64,000 bases of DNA, from positions 2,294,001-2,358,000 of the forward strand of contig JAMXDE010000011.1 of NCBI GenBank assembly GCA_026770025.1, given 5' to 3'. The position numbers and the translations under genes are program-made. Source of the stretch: Craspedostauros australis (lineage: Eukaryota > Bacillariophyta > Bacillariophyceae > Mastogloiales > Achnanthaceae). This document shows, piece after piece, positions 11,580 to 21,225 of this stretch (positions are counted from its first letter, which is position 1; each line of letters starts with the position of its first letter). The notes below the pieces were generated by a model, which did not search any database, had not been told where the DNA came from, and was given only the letters and a program-made list of their open reading frames with translations.

Positions 11580-14500
11580 ATGGCAAAGATGGCAACCATA
11601 ATGACACAGAGTGGCAGCAAGAACCAACATCACAGCACCATGACTTCCTGCACTGCCGATGGTGACCGTGGCCGCGTGCGTGCGCGTGACCATGCCGAAT
11701 CACTGAACGGGCGCAGACAAGCGAAGCCTGCTGCTCGTACAATTGGCTGCGAGATGCGCTCTCTCTCACACTCCGATTCATCGAGCTTCCTCTCCACGTC
11801 ATCCAAACCATCTGCGGACTTCAGCACGAGAAGCACCACTGGCAGCCAGCACTTGGGGCATGGACTCTCCCGTCAATTCTCAGCAGGGAAAGTGCCCTGT
11901 GGTCGACATGAAGTGCCGAAGGAGATGCTCGGGCACCAGCCAACGCTGGCGACAGAGACGAATCGCATGCGTACGGCCAGAAAGTTGGCGGAGCTCTCCC
12001 AAAGCTCGCTGGACTTCTCTCGCGTCAGCCTCCTTGGAAGAGAAAAGGAAAGGCGCATCCTGGACCGTGCGTTTCGACAGATCCTCAAGAATGCAACGCC
12101 CGCAAAAGTTGTCCAACCGTCTTCGTGGGACGAGGGTGCTGTCGGCCTTGATCAAAATGGCAATCCAAACCAACGCAACATCGACAAAGCTGGCAGCAAT
12201 GAGAGCAACAGCAGCGATGACACTGACGCCACTGCTGACACCGACGGCAGCACTACGCGTATGAGGAAGGGCAACTGCGCCGTCAATCATTCGAACGCCG
12301 AAACGACCACCATTCGTTCCCTCGTGTCCATCTCGGGTTACTCTGGCACCGGAAAGTCAACGTTGGCCACCACCTTGCGTCCCAAATGCAAAGCCAACAA
12401 CGTCCTCTTCGTCTTCGGAAAATTCGATCTGAAACAAATGGATGAGCCATACTCCGGTTTCAGAATCGCCATGATCGACCTGTGCTCGCAAATCTGCAAC
12501 CTTCCAAGGATACACACCAACATTGCCCAACCTGGAACGCAGGATTCCCGAAGCTTCGATGTGATCCGACAGCGCATCACACAGGATCTCAACAACGATG
12601 AGCTGCAATCGCTGCATAAGCTCATTCCCAACCTCGTTGATGTCATCGGAAACGATGCGTACTCACGCACCAACACGGCAGAGGGCGATATTGACGGCGC
12701 CGAGAAAATTGGAGCGTCCACGAGGCGCCGCTCACAAGTAATGCAAGGCTTCAAGGAGAAATCTATCCAACTCAAGTTCGCTTTCCGGCGATTCATCAAG
12801 ATAATCTGCGACTGCTGCCCCCTCGTATGGGTTTGTGACGATGTCCAATGGGCAGACAGGGAGTCACTCAACATGATCGAGTCATGGATCATGGACACCA
12901 CTATCTCGTCTCTCATGATCGTCATCTGCTTCCGATCCAACCTCGTCAACACAGACGGGCTCGATCATGGCACTGCCAGCAATCGCAATGATATCGGCAC
13001 AAACAGCGGCGCTTCGGAGTTAGACTATGTGACCGTATCCAGCACGGCAGATCTTGTTGGCCCCATGCTGTCATCAATCCAGAAGAAGAAGCGTGAGCGT
13101 TTCATTCGGTACGTGGATCTGGAGGTAAACAATCTGTCGTTAAACGACGTACACGCCATGCTCAGGCAACTGTTGGGAATATACCATGATGCCAGCAATA
13201 GCGGCAACGGCAACGGCAACGACAATGACGCCACCTCCAGAAGCTACGGGCTTGCTGAGATCGTGTTCAAGAAAACGGATGGCAACGTCTTTTTCGTCCA
13301 GCAGTTCATGCGAATGCTCGTCAAGGATAGCCTTCTATCATACGATATCGCAACGATGAAGTGGATGTGGGACAATGACCAGATCAAGCAAGAGACACCA
13401 GCAACAATCAACGTGGTGGAGCTGATGGAACGGAAGCTGCAGCAGATCGATACAGCCCAGTACCTGCTGCCGTTGGCTGCGTGTTTGGGATCCACATTTT
13501 CGTGGTTATTGCTGCGGACGGTACTGCAGGGATTCGTGGAGGACGGTGCTGATGATACGAGTGAAGCAGGGCATCGAGCGCTGTACGAGTCGTTGTTTGA
13601 TGGACCTCCACCGGCAAGCGAGGATGAATGGTTGGACATCCTAAGGATCTACGAAGGCGAGGGACTGATCGAGTCGCGCACCAGCAGCGACAAGGACATT
13701 GTCAATGTCGACGTCAACAGCGAGGAGAGCGGCTCCGACGGCAGGTCCACATTCGCATCCTCGGCATCAGTGATGGCGCCAGCGTCAGCATCTCCGAAGG
13801 CGCCGCCAGCATCAGAATACTCCTTCATTCACGACAAGGTGCAAGAGGCGGCGTTAGGAATGGTTTCATCGAAGATGCAACTTCTGGAACTCCAGCATCG
13901 CATCGGGCTCATCTTGATGGAGCGGTTGTCGCCAGATGACTTGGAATCGTCGTTGTTCGTGGTGGCGAATCTCCTCAACGGTCGTCTGGATATGATCCCG
14001 CAGTATCCACCATCACCATCGACAACGACAATGGGAGACACAACCGACATGGCGCAAACAGTACGCTCCCGCGTCGCAAAACTCAACTTCGATGCTGGCA
14101 TCATCGCTGCATCTCACGCAGCCTTCCGGATAGCGTTCAGATATTTGCAGCATGCCATCGACATGATGCCGTCAAACCACTGGAAGTCGCATTACCAGAT
14201 GAGCCTCCAGCTGTACACTTCAGCCACAGAATGTGCATACGCAAGCAACAAGTTCGAGATGATGCGGAAGTACGGCAACATGGTGATCAAGAGAGATGAT
14301 TGTCCTCTGATCGATGCGATGAGAGCGTATCACGTTCTGATGGATGGAAATATGGTCACGATCCAGAACAAAAAAGCAAGCGACGTCATGAAGCTGGGGA
14401 ACACATTAATGGCCAAGCTAGGATATCGATATCCGAGGAATAGCACTGTGAGACTGTTGACAGTGATGAAACGCATCACGAGGTTGAAGGCGTCTGCAAA

Positions 14501-15797
14501 GACGTGGACGATCGAGTACCTGGATTCGATGCAGCCATCGAAGGATCCAATGGATGAGCTTATTCTGAGAACCATAGACAAGCATGGGTGGTCTGCAGCA
14601 ATCTGCGATAAAGGGGTGCACCCTCTGATCACGATTGATGGCATCAACTGTGCGTTGAAGGTGGGAAGGACCAGCTTCACTCCAGTTGCCTTGGCAAGTC
14701 TTGCGATGCTGATTGGTCCCGTTTTGGGTGACATGGAAACCGCGAGGCTGTACGCTAACTACGCAGTGAAACTGTGTGAAACGATGAGCAACAAGTCAGC
14801 AATAGCACGGACCGTACTCGTTTCATATGGCATGGTATTGAACGGTCTCATTCCGTATGATAGCTGCAAGCAACCAATTCTTGACGCCCATCCCGACGCA
14901 ATGGCTGCTGGCGACGTTCACGTCGCTATGTGGACAGTCCTCTACTACCTGGACCTGTGCTTTCTAACAGCCAAGCCGCTGGAAGATCTGGACGCAGACC
15001 TTTCGACGTACAAGAAGGTTTGCGAAGACTTCAACCAAGGCAAGGCAGGCGAAGAGCTATCAATGAGATGGCAGATGGTCTTGAATCTGAGAGGACGTTC
15101 TGATCAACAAGCGTTGCTTGTGGGTGACGTCTTCGACGAGGTGGTGACCATGCAACGTATTGAACAAACGAAGGATGGCACGCTGAAGATAAAGCTGATT
15201 CGAACCAAAGTGTTTGCGTCTGCATACTTTGGTGACTACCATGCCGCGGCCCAATTTGCATTGGAAACCTGCGACAACCAGCTGAAAGTGAAACATGGCT
15301 ACATCATGACGATGCCATTCATCTTCCTCTCCTCGTTCTCCGCCACCATCGTCTCTCACCATGATGACTATCTCTCAAGGTCCAAACGCAGCAAGTTCAA
15401 GCGGCTGGCTAAACGATCCCGCAAAGAACTGCGCCTTTCCGTGGATAGGGGCAACCCGAATGCGGTGCATTGCCTTGCCATTCTCAGCGCAGAGAGAGCT
15501 GCGTGGAAGGCACACAAGAAGAGACAAGAAGTAAGCGCATTCCAAGCCGCTGTTGAGCTGTACCAACATGCGATTCGGATTTGTGCGCGGACGGGGTTCC
15601 CTCAGCACCAGGCATTGGCAAACGAACGACTGGCTGAACACATGCTGCTGAGAGATGACGAGGAGAGTGCGGAGTATCATTTTGATGAGGCGATTCGATT
15701 GTACGAGGAATGGGGTGCGGGGAAGAAGGTGACATTGCTACAGGCCCGCCGTCAATCTGTCAAAAGGTCATCCAGCGAGATGCCTGAGTATCCTTGA
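11580..15797 (+). CDS. Large AAA/STAND-type ATPase with C-terminal helical (TPR-like) repeats
   Basis: A single-exon ORF of 1405 residues. After ~150 Ser/Thr-rich residues comes SLLGREKERRILDRAF, the usual entry to AAA_16-type predicted ATPases. Walker A is SISGYSGTGKST (~residues 250-261) and Walker B is LVWVCDDVQWAD (~413-424). A winged-helix-like segment with QYLLPLAACLGSTFSWLL follows. From ~820 to the end the sequence is helical with repeated Ala/Tyr/Leu patterns (AAFRIAFRYLQHAID, FQAAVELYQHAIRI, AEYHFDEAIRLYEEWG), consistent with TPRs. The same ATPase-TPR module follows the cyclase domains in sAC and some sensor kinases, but here no catalytic output domain is attached. It may be a signalling scaffold or regulator; its partner is unknown. 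Its 3' end lies 130 bp from the convergent Nepro-like gene. ATGs at 11580 and 11589 are both in good context. Confidence 0.8.
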   Translation: MAKMATIMTQSGSKNQHHSTMTSCTADGDRGRVRARDHAESLNGRRQAKPAARTIGCEMRSLSHSDSSSFLSTSSKPSADFSTRSTTGSQHLGHGLSRQFSAGKVPCGRHEVPKEMLGHQPTLATETNRMRTARKLAELSQSSLDFSRVSLLGREKERRILDRAFRQILKNATPAKVVQPSSWDEGAVGLDQNGNPNQRNIDKAGSNESNSSDDTDATADTDGSTTRMRKGNCAVNHSNAETTTIRSLVSISGYSGTGKSTLATTLRPKCKANNVLFVFGKFDLKQMDEPYSGFRIAMIDLCSQICNLPRIHTNIAQPGTQDSRSFDVIRQRITQDLNNDELQSLHKLIPNLVDVIGNDAYSRTNTAEGDIDGAEKIGASTRRRSQVMQGFKEKSIQLKFAFRRFIKIICDCCPLVWVCDDVQWADRESLNMIESWIMDTTISSLMIVICFRSNLVNTDGLDHGTASNRNDIGTNSGASELDYVTVSSTADLVGPMLSSIQKKKRERFIRYVDLEVNNLSLNDVHAMLRQLLGIYHDASNSGNGNGNDNDATSRSYGLAEIVFKKTDGNVFFVQQFMRMLVKDSLLSYDIATMKWMWDNDQIKQETPATINVVELMERKLQQIDTAQYLLPLAACLGSTFSWLLLRTVLQGFVEDGADDTSEAGHRALYESLFDGPPPASEDEWLDILRIYEGEGLIESRTSSDKDIVNVDVNSEESGSDGRSTFASSASVMAPASASPKAPPASEYSFIHDKVQEAALGMVSSKMQLLELQHRIGLILMERLSPDDLESSLFVVANLLNGRLDMIPQYPPSPSTTTMGDTTDMAQTVRSRVAKLNFDAGIIAASHAAFRIAFRYLQHAIDMMPSNHWKSHYQMSLQLYTSATECAYASNKFEMMRKYGNMVIKRDDCPLIDAMRAYHVLMDGNMVTIQNKKASDVMKLGNTLMAKLGYRYPRNSTVRLLTVMKRITRLKASAKTWTIEYLDSMQPSKDPMDELILRTIDKHGWSAAICDKGVHPLITIDGINCALKVGRTSFTPVALASLAMLIGPVLGDMETARLYANYAVKLCETMSNKSAIARTVLVSYGMVLNGLIPYDSCKQPILDAHPDAMAAGDVHVAMWTVLYYLDLCFLTAKPLEDLDADLSTYKKVCEDFNQGKAGEELSMRWQMVLNLRGRSDQQALLVGDVFDEVVTMQRIEQTKDGTLKIKLIRTKVFASAYFGDYHAAAQFALETCDNQLKVKHGYIMTMPFIFLSSFSATIVSHHDDYLSRSKRSKFKRLAKRSRKELRLSVDRGNPNAVHCLAILSAERAAWKAHKKRQEVSAFQAAVELYQHAIRICARTGFPQHQALANERLAEHMLLRDDEESAEYHFDEAIRLYEEWGAGKKVTLLQARRQSVKRSSSEMPEYP

Positions 15798-15926
15798 ATT
15801 AGAAGTAGAATACGTTACATTAATCCCCTCCAAAAACAACAACACATCTCCGAATGAAAGCCCGGGCACTGGCCCCAAGAGCACCCACCGCCAGAAACAC
15901 AAAGATCCACAAAACCGCGAAAGGCG

Positions 15927-17429
15927 CTAACCGAATAAACTGTCGAAGAAGTCTCCCTTCTGGGATTTCTTTTTCTTTTTCTTTGATTTCTTCTTCTTCT
16001 TGTCCTTTGCGTCATCGGGGTGTGCGTTGGCAGCGATTGCGGGTGGATCCGGATGTGTTGTTGCATCGTTCAGCATTTTCCGCCTCTTCCCCTGCTTCGG
16101 CACGGAATTGGATGAGGACGCGCCAGATGGTGCTGTCTTTGGTTTGGCTTTTGCTTTATGATTGCGCCGACCCTTGACCAGCTCAAGGAGGGATGCATTT
16201 TGATCCACTTCGTCGGGTGCGGCTCTGCGCCGGCGTCCGGTCCGGTCAATGTGTTGTTTGATGCTGGCTCCACCGGCGGTGGTGGGATCTTCGTCTGGAT
16301 CTACCGCATCCCCGCTCATCGCATCCACGCCGAGATCTTCAGCACTGTCCATCCTTACGATGGCAGCAGGCGCCCTCGCCAATGACTCCATGTTGGAATC
16401 TGCATCGCTGTTCCCACCTGCATCGCTCCTGTTGCCCAGCTTGGCATCTGATGACGTTGAGTTCTTCTTGCTCATTCCATCTCCTTTCTTTCTTCGCCTC
16501 TCAGGTTGCGATGCCTTCGGACCGACCAGCTTCCTGTTTCCCAACATATCGATATCGCTTCGAGATAGCGAAAGTCCAAGCTGCCGCATTGTCTCGATCG
16601 TTCGATCTCGCTTGGTGGCCTGCGCGGCTGCACTAAATGGAATTTCTGCGATGGCATACAGGGCTTTCTTCATTGCGGTGCTCCTTACCGTGCCGTTCTC
16701 GGTGTTGCTGCTGGCGCTGGTGCTGCTATTTGTGCTGCTGGACGCCATTGTTTCTGTTTCTGTTGGTTTCGTTGTCTGGACCAACAGTGGGCATTGCTCA
16801 AAGAGGATATCTCTGCCTTGTTTTGAAAACTTGCAGTTGAGCACTTGCGCATGCAAAGTCGGCAGGTAGTGCACCAGCGCATCATGCGCCAATCTCATGA
16901 GGATGCTTCGTATTCTGGCCAGCGTGCTCAAGGCCACAGTGCAGAATGGGAGAAAGTACCCTCGGCTGACCTCGATTAGCAACGAGCTGGCCGCTAGATG
17001 TATTCGAGAAAGCGCCTCTGGTATTGCCTCGACGACGACATCGTGAATGATGGATAAATCATCGATTATTTCCGACTGTTCCGCGGGGATCTTCGGCTGC
17101 TTCGCTGGCTTGCGCGTTGACTCGATGACCCATTCATCCTGCATGCGTCGCTTGTCGTATTTGTCCTGCTGCAAATGCTTGATGATGTTCGCGTTGAGCT
17201 CCTGCAGCCTTTTTCCGAAGCATTCTTCTATTTGATAACGATCAGTGATCGTCTTCAGCGCCATCGAGCAACGCTGATGGTACTTGGTGCGGCCATGCCC
17301 GTTGCGGTGGCGATTGAGGAGCATCTCCAATATGGCAATGTCGAGGCTGAGACCTTGCAGGAGGTTGCCGTGCTCATCCTTGAGGGACAACGGGCTTGAA
17401 GACGGGCCTGCTGTGGCCGTCGTACTCAT
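15927..17429 (-). CDS. Nucleolar Nepro/Rmp1-family-like protein
   Basis: A 500-residue single-exon protein. Residues ~31-62 contain LEMLLNRHRNGHGRTKYHQR, close to the (R)NxxQHRxxxYF(x)xL signature of the nucleolus-and-neural-progenitor (Nepro) family, to which yeast RNase MRP subunit Rmp1 is related. A second match is the helical segment LIEVSRGYFLPFCTVALST and ARIRSIL (~147-178), like the family's RGffLPL...A.LARI helix. The C-terminal third is Ser/Asp/Lys-rich and ends in a long Lys/Ser-Lys run followed by GDFFDSLFG, a basic nucleolar-type tail. The likely role is in the RNase MRP/pre-rRNA processing machinery of the nucleolus. The assignment rests on these two motifs, so it is moderate. 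Its 5' UTR contains a perfect 28-bp palindrome (17443-17470). Confidence 0.62.
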   Translation of the reverse strand: MSTTATAGPSSSPLSLKDEHGNLLQGLSLDIAILEMLLNRHRNGHGRTKYHQRCSMALKTITDRYQIEECFGKRLQELNANIIKHLQQDKYDKRRMQDEWVIESTRKPAKQPKIPAEQSEIIDDLSIIHDVVVEAIPEALSRIHLAASSLLIEVSRGYFLPFCTVALSTLARIRSILMRLAHDALVHYLPTLHAQVLNCKFSKQGRDILFEQCPLLVQTTKPTETETMASSSTNSSTSASSNTENGTVRSTAMKKALYAIAEIPFSAAAQATKRDRTIETMRQLGLSLSRSDIDMLGNRKLVGPKASQPERRRKKGDGMSKKNSTSSDAKLGNRSDAGGNSDADSNMESLARAPAAIVRMDSAEDLGVDAMSGDAVDPDEDPTTAGGASIKQHIDRTGRRRRAAPDEVDQNASLLELVKGRRNHKAKAKPKTAPSGASSSNSVPKQGKRRKMLNDATTHPDPPAIAANAHPDDAKDKKKKKSKKKKKKSQKGDFFDSLFG

Positions 17430-17442
17430 GGTGAAGATGGAA

Positions 17443-17470
17443 GTTCTCTCTCTCTAGAGAGAGAGAGAAC
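17443..17470. repeat. Perfect 28-bp CT/GA palindrome in 5' UTR
   Basis: Two 14-base arms meet at TCTAGA without a spacer: gttctctctctcta followed by its exact reverse complement. It ends 13 bases upstream of the ATG at 17429 of the Nepro-like gene. As RNA it could form a hairpin, or two transcripts could pair. As DNA it is a purine/pyrimidine mirror and inverted repeat. Confidence 0.9.
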
Positions 17471-17899
17471 GATATTACCACCTCGCTTTCCGTCTGCTTC
17501 ATCCATGTGATGGTTTGATTGTTTGTCAGTGGTGGGAAAAGCTGCCGTTTCACGCACGGAATAACACCAATGAGCGTGGTGATGGGATGGCGCCAAAAAA
17601 CAACGAAGATCTGTTTGGATGGCTGCGGACTGATTGCATTCGAGAGAGTTTGGTCAGTCGTGGATACCACACTACGCGAAACAAAGATAGGGCACCAGAT
17701 GGCCACAACTGTTGGTGGAGACTACGACTTCTGAAAGGATGGGAGCTAGAAATGCGGGGTCTCTCTATCATTACACTATGATAGGACTTGAAGATGGCAT
17801 CATGTATGACAACTGCCATACCGATACTTCCGTCCTACATCTCTACTTCGACCATGCCATGTCATGCGACGCAATCATGATCTGCTCTGATTCAATGCT
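17471..17899. other. Intergenic region between tandem minus-strand genes
   Basis: About 430 bases containing the 5' flank of the Nepro-like gene and the 3' flank of the membrane protein gene. Nothing else recognised. Confidence 0.55.
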
Positions 17900-19444
17900 T
17901 CATCCCTGCACGTGGCGGAACTTCCCAAACAGCCGGCCAGCCATGATCTTGATGCCCTGAGCAACTAGCGACGCTACGATCACAGTGGTTCCGACCGCGA
18001 CCAACGGAATCGAAGATGTGGGCGTGATGGACATGCCCAGAATCGGGAGCAGGATCCCGCCGGCCGCTGTCGCACTTGCAATGATTGAAATAGGTGCTTG
18101 ATCTTTGGTCGTAGAGGGTACTGCGCTCACGGATGAATCGGCCTTCTTTGTCACATGCTGACGTGCGTTGCTGGTTGAGCTGGTACTTGTACGCACTTCC
18201 TTCACGAGCAATGATTGGATTGCATTGCGACGGCGAGACGCATCTGATGATTTCGATGTCGAGCCATGCAGCAATGACGAGGAACGAACAGTGGATGATG
18301 GAGCAGATCCACCACCGTCCTGTTGCTTTCGTTGATTTGCTTGTGATGCAGCATTGAACGTTGTCTTGCTTGGTGTTTCCATGCCGTAGCCACTGCCATG
18401 TTTCCTATTGCTGTGCCCAGATGAGCACAGATGGGAGGCTTCGCACAAGCTCTCTCCTGCGCCGAGTGGATGACCAATAAATGACCGTGCGCACGCTGAT
18501 CCCAAGGCAAACGCAACAAAGATACTGAGCATGAGACCGCGCCATGATCGCATGAATCGCGTAATACGCGCACTTCTTGATTGATCCAAAGGCGATGTTC
18601 TGACTTGGACGCACTGTCCTGTGATCGTGTCATTGGCCGTCTGACTATCGCTCGGTTGGAAGAACGCCATCATCTTCATCGCTCTGTTCCTTATCTTCGA
18701 CCGGTCGGTTCTATCCGCTTGATTCTTAGCCAGAGCTTGCATGCCGGCGACGCAGATCTTGTAGCAGTGGATGATCTCATCGCAAGTCACGACCGATGTT
18801 GCCGAATCGGAATCCTTCGAATCATCGCTGTCGAAGGAGACGTCGCAACCCTGACTCTCGTTGCACGCGACGCGATGGTCCGTTGTGAGGGATTGCAAGA
18901 CGTAGTTCAGCTGGCGGTCCGTGTTGAGATAACGTCGCAGTGGATGATTGTTGGATGCCTTCGATGCAGCCAAGCACTGACGCAGCGACGACACGGGAAG
19001 CTCTCGCTTTGCGGAATTGAGGGATGAGCAAGACATCATGAGGTCGGCGCATTCACGCATGATTTCGTCAAAGACAAAGCCAATGTATTGATCCACCGAT
19101 GTCTCTTCCGCCTCCTGATGCTTGATGAGCCGCATGTACAAGATGTGGAAGTCCTCAGCCTTGCGATCATTCCACTTGCCGGTGTTCTGATGATGATTGG
19201 TGTACGTTCGATTGTGCTGATTGACGTACGGATCGAATCCGCCCTTCTTGCGCACAGTCGTGGCCATCCCATCATCGTTGCCAACGCCATCAGTGCAATT
19301 GCAATTGTATGCATCGGCACCATACTGATGATCGGTGGGAGCACGCGCTGTCACGATCTCGTCGTCTTCGTCTTGCGTCACGCTGTTGACGAGCATTGCT
19401 TCGTTTTCGTTGAAGCGGGACGGGCCTTCGGTCTGCATGATCAT
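17900..19444 (-). CDS. Unknown membrane protein with three hydrophobic segments
   Basis: A 514-residue intronless ORF, not recognised. The N-terminal 300 residues are soluble, with an acidic start, an HHQNTGKWNDRKAEDFHILY helix and a region with several Cys (CADLMMSCSS, CDEIIHCYKICV). Hydrophobic segments lie at ~303-322 (LMLSIFVAFALGSACA), ~452-471 (ISIIASATAAGGILLPILGM) and ~478-499 (IPLVAVGTTVIVASLVAQGI), separated by a ~125-residue Ser/Thr/basic linker. There is no signal peptide. The last two helices, Gly/Ala-rich and separated by a short loop, look like a hairpin near the C-terminus. Codon use and length support a real gene. Function unknown. Confidence 0.6.
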   Translation of the reverse strand: MIMQTEGPSRFNENEAMLVNSVTQDEDDEIVTARAPTDHQYGADAYNCNCTDGVGNDDGMATTVRKKGGFDPYVNQHNRTYTNHHQNTGKWNDRKAEDFHILYMRLIKHQEAEETSVDQYIGFVFDEIMRECADLMMSCSSLNSAKRELPVSSLRQCLAASKASNNHPLRRYLNTDRQLNYVLQSLTTDHRVACNESQGCDVSFDSDDSKDSDSATSVVTCDEIIHCYKICVAGMQALAKNQADRTDRSKIRNRAMKMMAFFQPSDSQTANDTITGQCVQVRTSPLDQSRSARITRFMRSWRGLMLSIFVAFALGSACARSFIGHPLGAGESLCEASHLCSSGHSNRKHGSGYGMETPSKTTFNAASQANQRKQQDGGGSAPSSTVRSSSLLHGSTSKSSDASRRRNAIQSLLVKEVRTSTSSTSNARQHVTKKADSSVSAVPSTTKDQAPISIIASATAAGGILLPILGMSITPTSSIPLVAVGTTVIVASLVAQGIKIMAGRLFGKFRHVQG

Positions 19445-19911
19445 CGATCGGATGCCTCTTTCTTCTGGTGGCTCTGGTTGAATAGGTTCGGAGGTTGTGT
19501 TGTGAGCGGTGTGTTACAACTGCAACAGAGAATGGTGCTGTTGCCGTTGCTGATTCCAACAAGGAGAGGATTGAATGTTTGAATGAAGCTGACGGAGATG
19601 GTGATGTGCCAGGTCGCAAAGAAAATGTGCCACAACGAAGAAAGATCGCGTTGTGAATTTGAATTTCAACTGTTCATACTTTTATTCATGTTTGAGGAAT
19701 GTGAATGATGGAGGAGGAAAGTATTTGGGGTTTCCCTCACTTTTTGTGGTGATCCCCCAAATGTGAGACACCAATGAGGTGTTTGTGTGGATCGGGAAGG
19801 GGTGAAAGGCGACTGCAAGGGGGCATCAAGGCACGGAGGATGAGGACCACTCCTCGCTCTGCTTTGTGAAGCGCAGCTATCCAGACCAGCACCATCAGCC
19901 ACAAGTCATAG
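19445..19911. other. Divergent intergenic region (membrane protein / COQ3)
   Basis: About 470 bases, the presumed shared promoter region of the unknown membrane protein (-) and COQ3 (+). Two copies of a gtgatc/gtgtttgtg-type sequence are visible, but there are no clear regulatory sites. Confidence 0.5.
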
Positions 19912-20994
19912 TTGTACAAGAGCAGCTCACGGAGAAGAACAGGAATGATGATGCTATCCGCCAAAACGGCAACAACCCGCATCCAAAGGCATGTGTTCCG
20001 AAGCACCGCATCAGAGTCGGTACTGCGGAGAATGGATGTTCGTTCCATGACTGTGGCTGCGAGCCCACGGGAGCAATGGCAATGGAAGACGCCGAATCCG
20101 CAAACACGGTCGATATCCGCCCGACGAGCCTCGTCATGGACAGCATCAGCATCAGCATTGCCGTCACAAACAGAAACAAAGAACGTCCGAAGGTTATCCA
20201 GCGGCAGCAGCAACAGCAGCAGCAGCAACAGGTTCGTTTCGGAAACGGAAGTTCACAAGTTTTCTCAATTCAGCCAAACATGGTGGGATCCGAAACAGAA
20301 TCCTTTGATCGGCATGAACCCCATCCGCGTGCAGTACATCGTCGATCACTTGGCCTCTCATGGCGCTCACAGTGGCGGCAGTGCCGATGCGACACCGCTG
20401 AAGGATCTGCGTGCCTTGGACATCGGTTGCGGAGGCGGTCTGCTGTCGGAAAGCCTCGCTCGCCTTGGCGCGCACGTCACAAGCATCGATCCGTCCGAGG
20501 CGTTGGTCGAAGCGGCGCGGCAACATGCCCAACTGGATGCGGCGACGAGCTCGATCGATTACCGCGGCGGATGGACGGCGGAACGGTTGGCGCAGCAAGA
20601 CGATCTGCCCAAGTTCGACGTCGTGTGCATGCTGGAAGTCATCGAGCATGTGCCAGATCCGCAATCCATTCTGACGGCGGCGTCGTCCTTGCTGAAACCG
20701 GATGGCACGCTGTTCCTGTCGACGGTGAATCGCACCTTGAAGAGTCGGGCCGTTGCCATCGTGGGGGCGGAGTACATCATGCGGTATCTGCCGGTGGGCA
20801 CGCATGATTGGAATCAATTCAAATCGCCGCAAGAAATCCAGCAGCTCATGCGGTCAGTTGGTCTCCGCGAGGCGCACGTTGCTGGTATGGTGCTGAAGTC
20901 ACCTCCGGTGTTTGGGAATTGGGATTGGGCTCTCGATGACGGTGATACCGACATCAATTGGATCGGTGCCTATGGAAAGGATCAGCCAAAATAA
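19912..20994 (+). CDS. COQ3: Ubiquinone biosynthesis O-methyltransferase, mitochondrial (COQ3/UbiG)
   Basis: SAM-dependent methyltransferase that carries out the O-methylations of coenzyme Q synthesis at the mitochondrial inner membrane. The family-specific entry FSQFSQTWWDPKQN, then PLIGMNPIRVQYI, is at ~117-143. SAM motif I is LDIGCGGGLLSESLARLG (169-186), followed by the acidic ribose-binding VTSIDPS, motif II FDVVCMLEVIEHVPDP and motif III LLKPDGTLFLST. The C-terminus has GTHDWNQFKSPQEI as in UbiG. The first ~105 residues are Arg/Ser-rich without acidic runs and fit a mitochondrial presequence. The start at 19912 gives 360 residues; a cluster of Met codons at 19945-19953 (MMMLSAKTATTRIQRHVFRS) would give a more typical presequence. 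It lies 232 bp tail-to-tail with uS9m, another mitochondrial protein gene. Confidence 0.95.
   Translation: MYKSSSRRRTGMMMLSAKTATTRIQRHVFRSTASESVLRRMDVRSMTVAASPREQWQWKTPNPQTRSISARRASSWTASASALPSQTETKNVRRLSSGSSNSSSSNRFVSETEVHKFSQFSQTWWDPKQNPLIGMNPIRVQYIVDHLASHGAHSGGSADATPLKDLRALDIGCGGGLLSESLARLGAHVTSIDPSEALVEAARQHAQLDAATSSIDYRGGWTAERLAQQDDLPKFDVVCMLEVIEHVPDPQSILTAASSLLKPDGTLFLSTVNRTLKSRAVAIVGAEYIMRYLPVGTHDWNQFKSPQEIQQLMRSVGLREAHVAGMVLKSPPVFGNWDWALDDGDTDINWIGAYGKDQPK
20205..20229. repeat. CAG/CAA trinucleotide run inside COQ3
   Basis: An imperfect agcagcaacagcagcagcag run is read in the COQ3 frame as a Ser/Asn stretch (~98-106) within the presequence, just before the catalytic domain. It is a likely length-variable site. 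Confidence 0.7.
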
Positions 20995-21225
20995 GCATTG
21001 CATTTGCGTAGGAGTACTGAATGGTACAAACTGCGCAGTCAAAACCCAACGATACAACTATTCTAGACTGATGATTGATCATTGATGATAATGACTCATA
21101 GTGAAAGCTATTGCTGCAGCATTCAAGCGTTACGTAGTCGCAATTATCCAATCGATCAAGCAACCGACTGAGCGAAGGTGACAGCTAAGGCAATTGAACC
21201 ATCTTCGTACCATGCAAGTACGATA

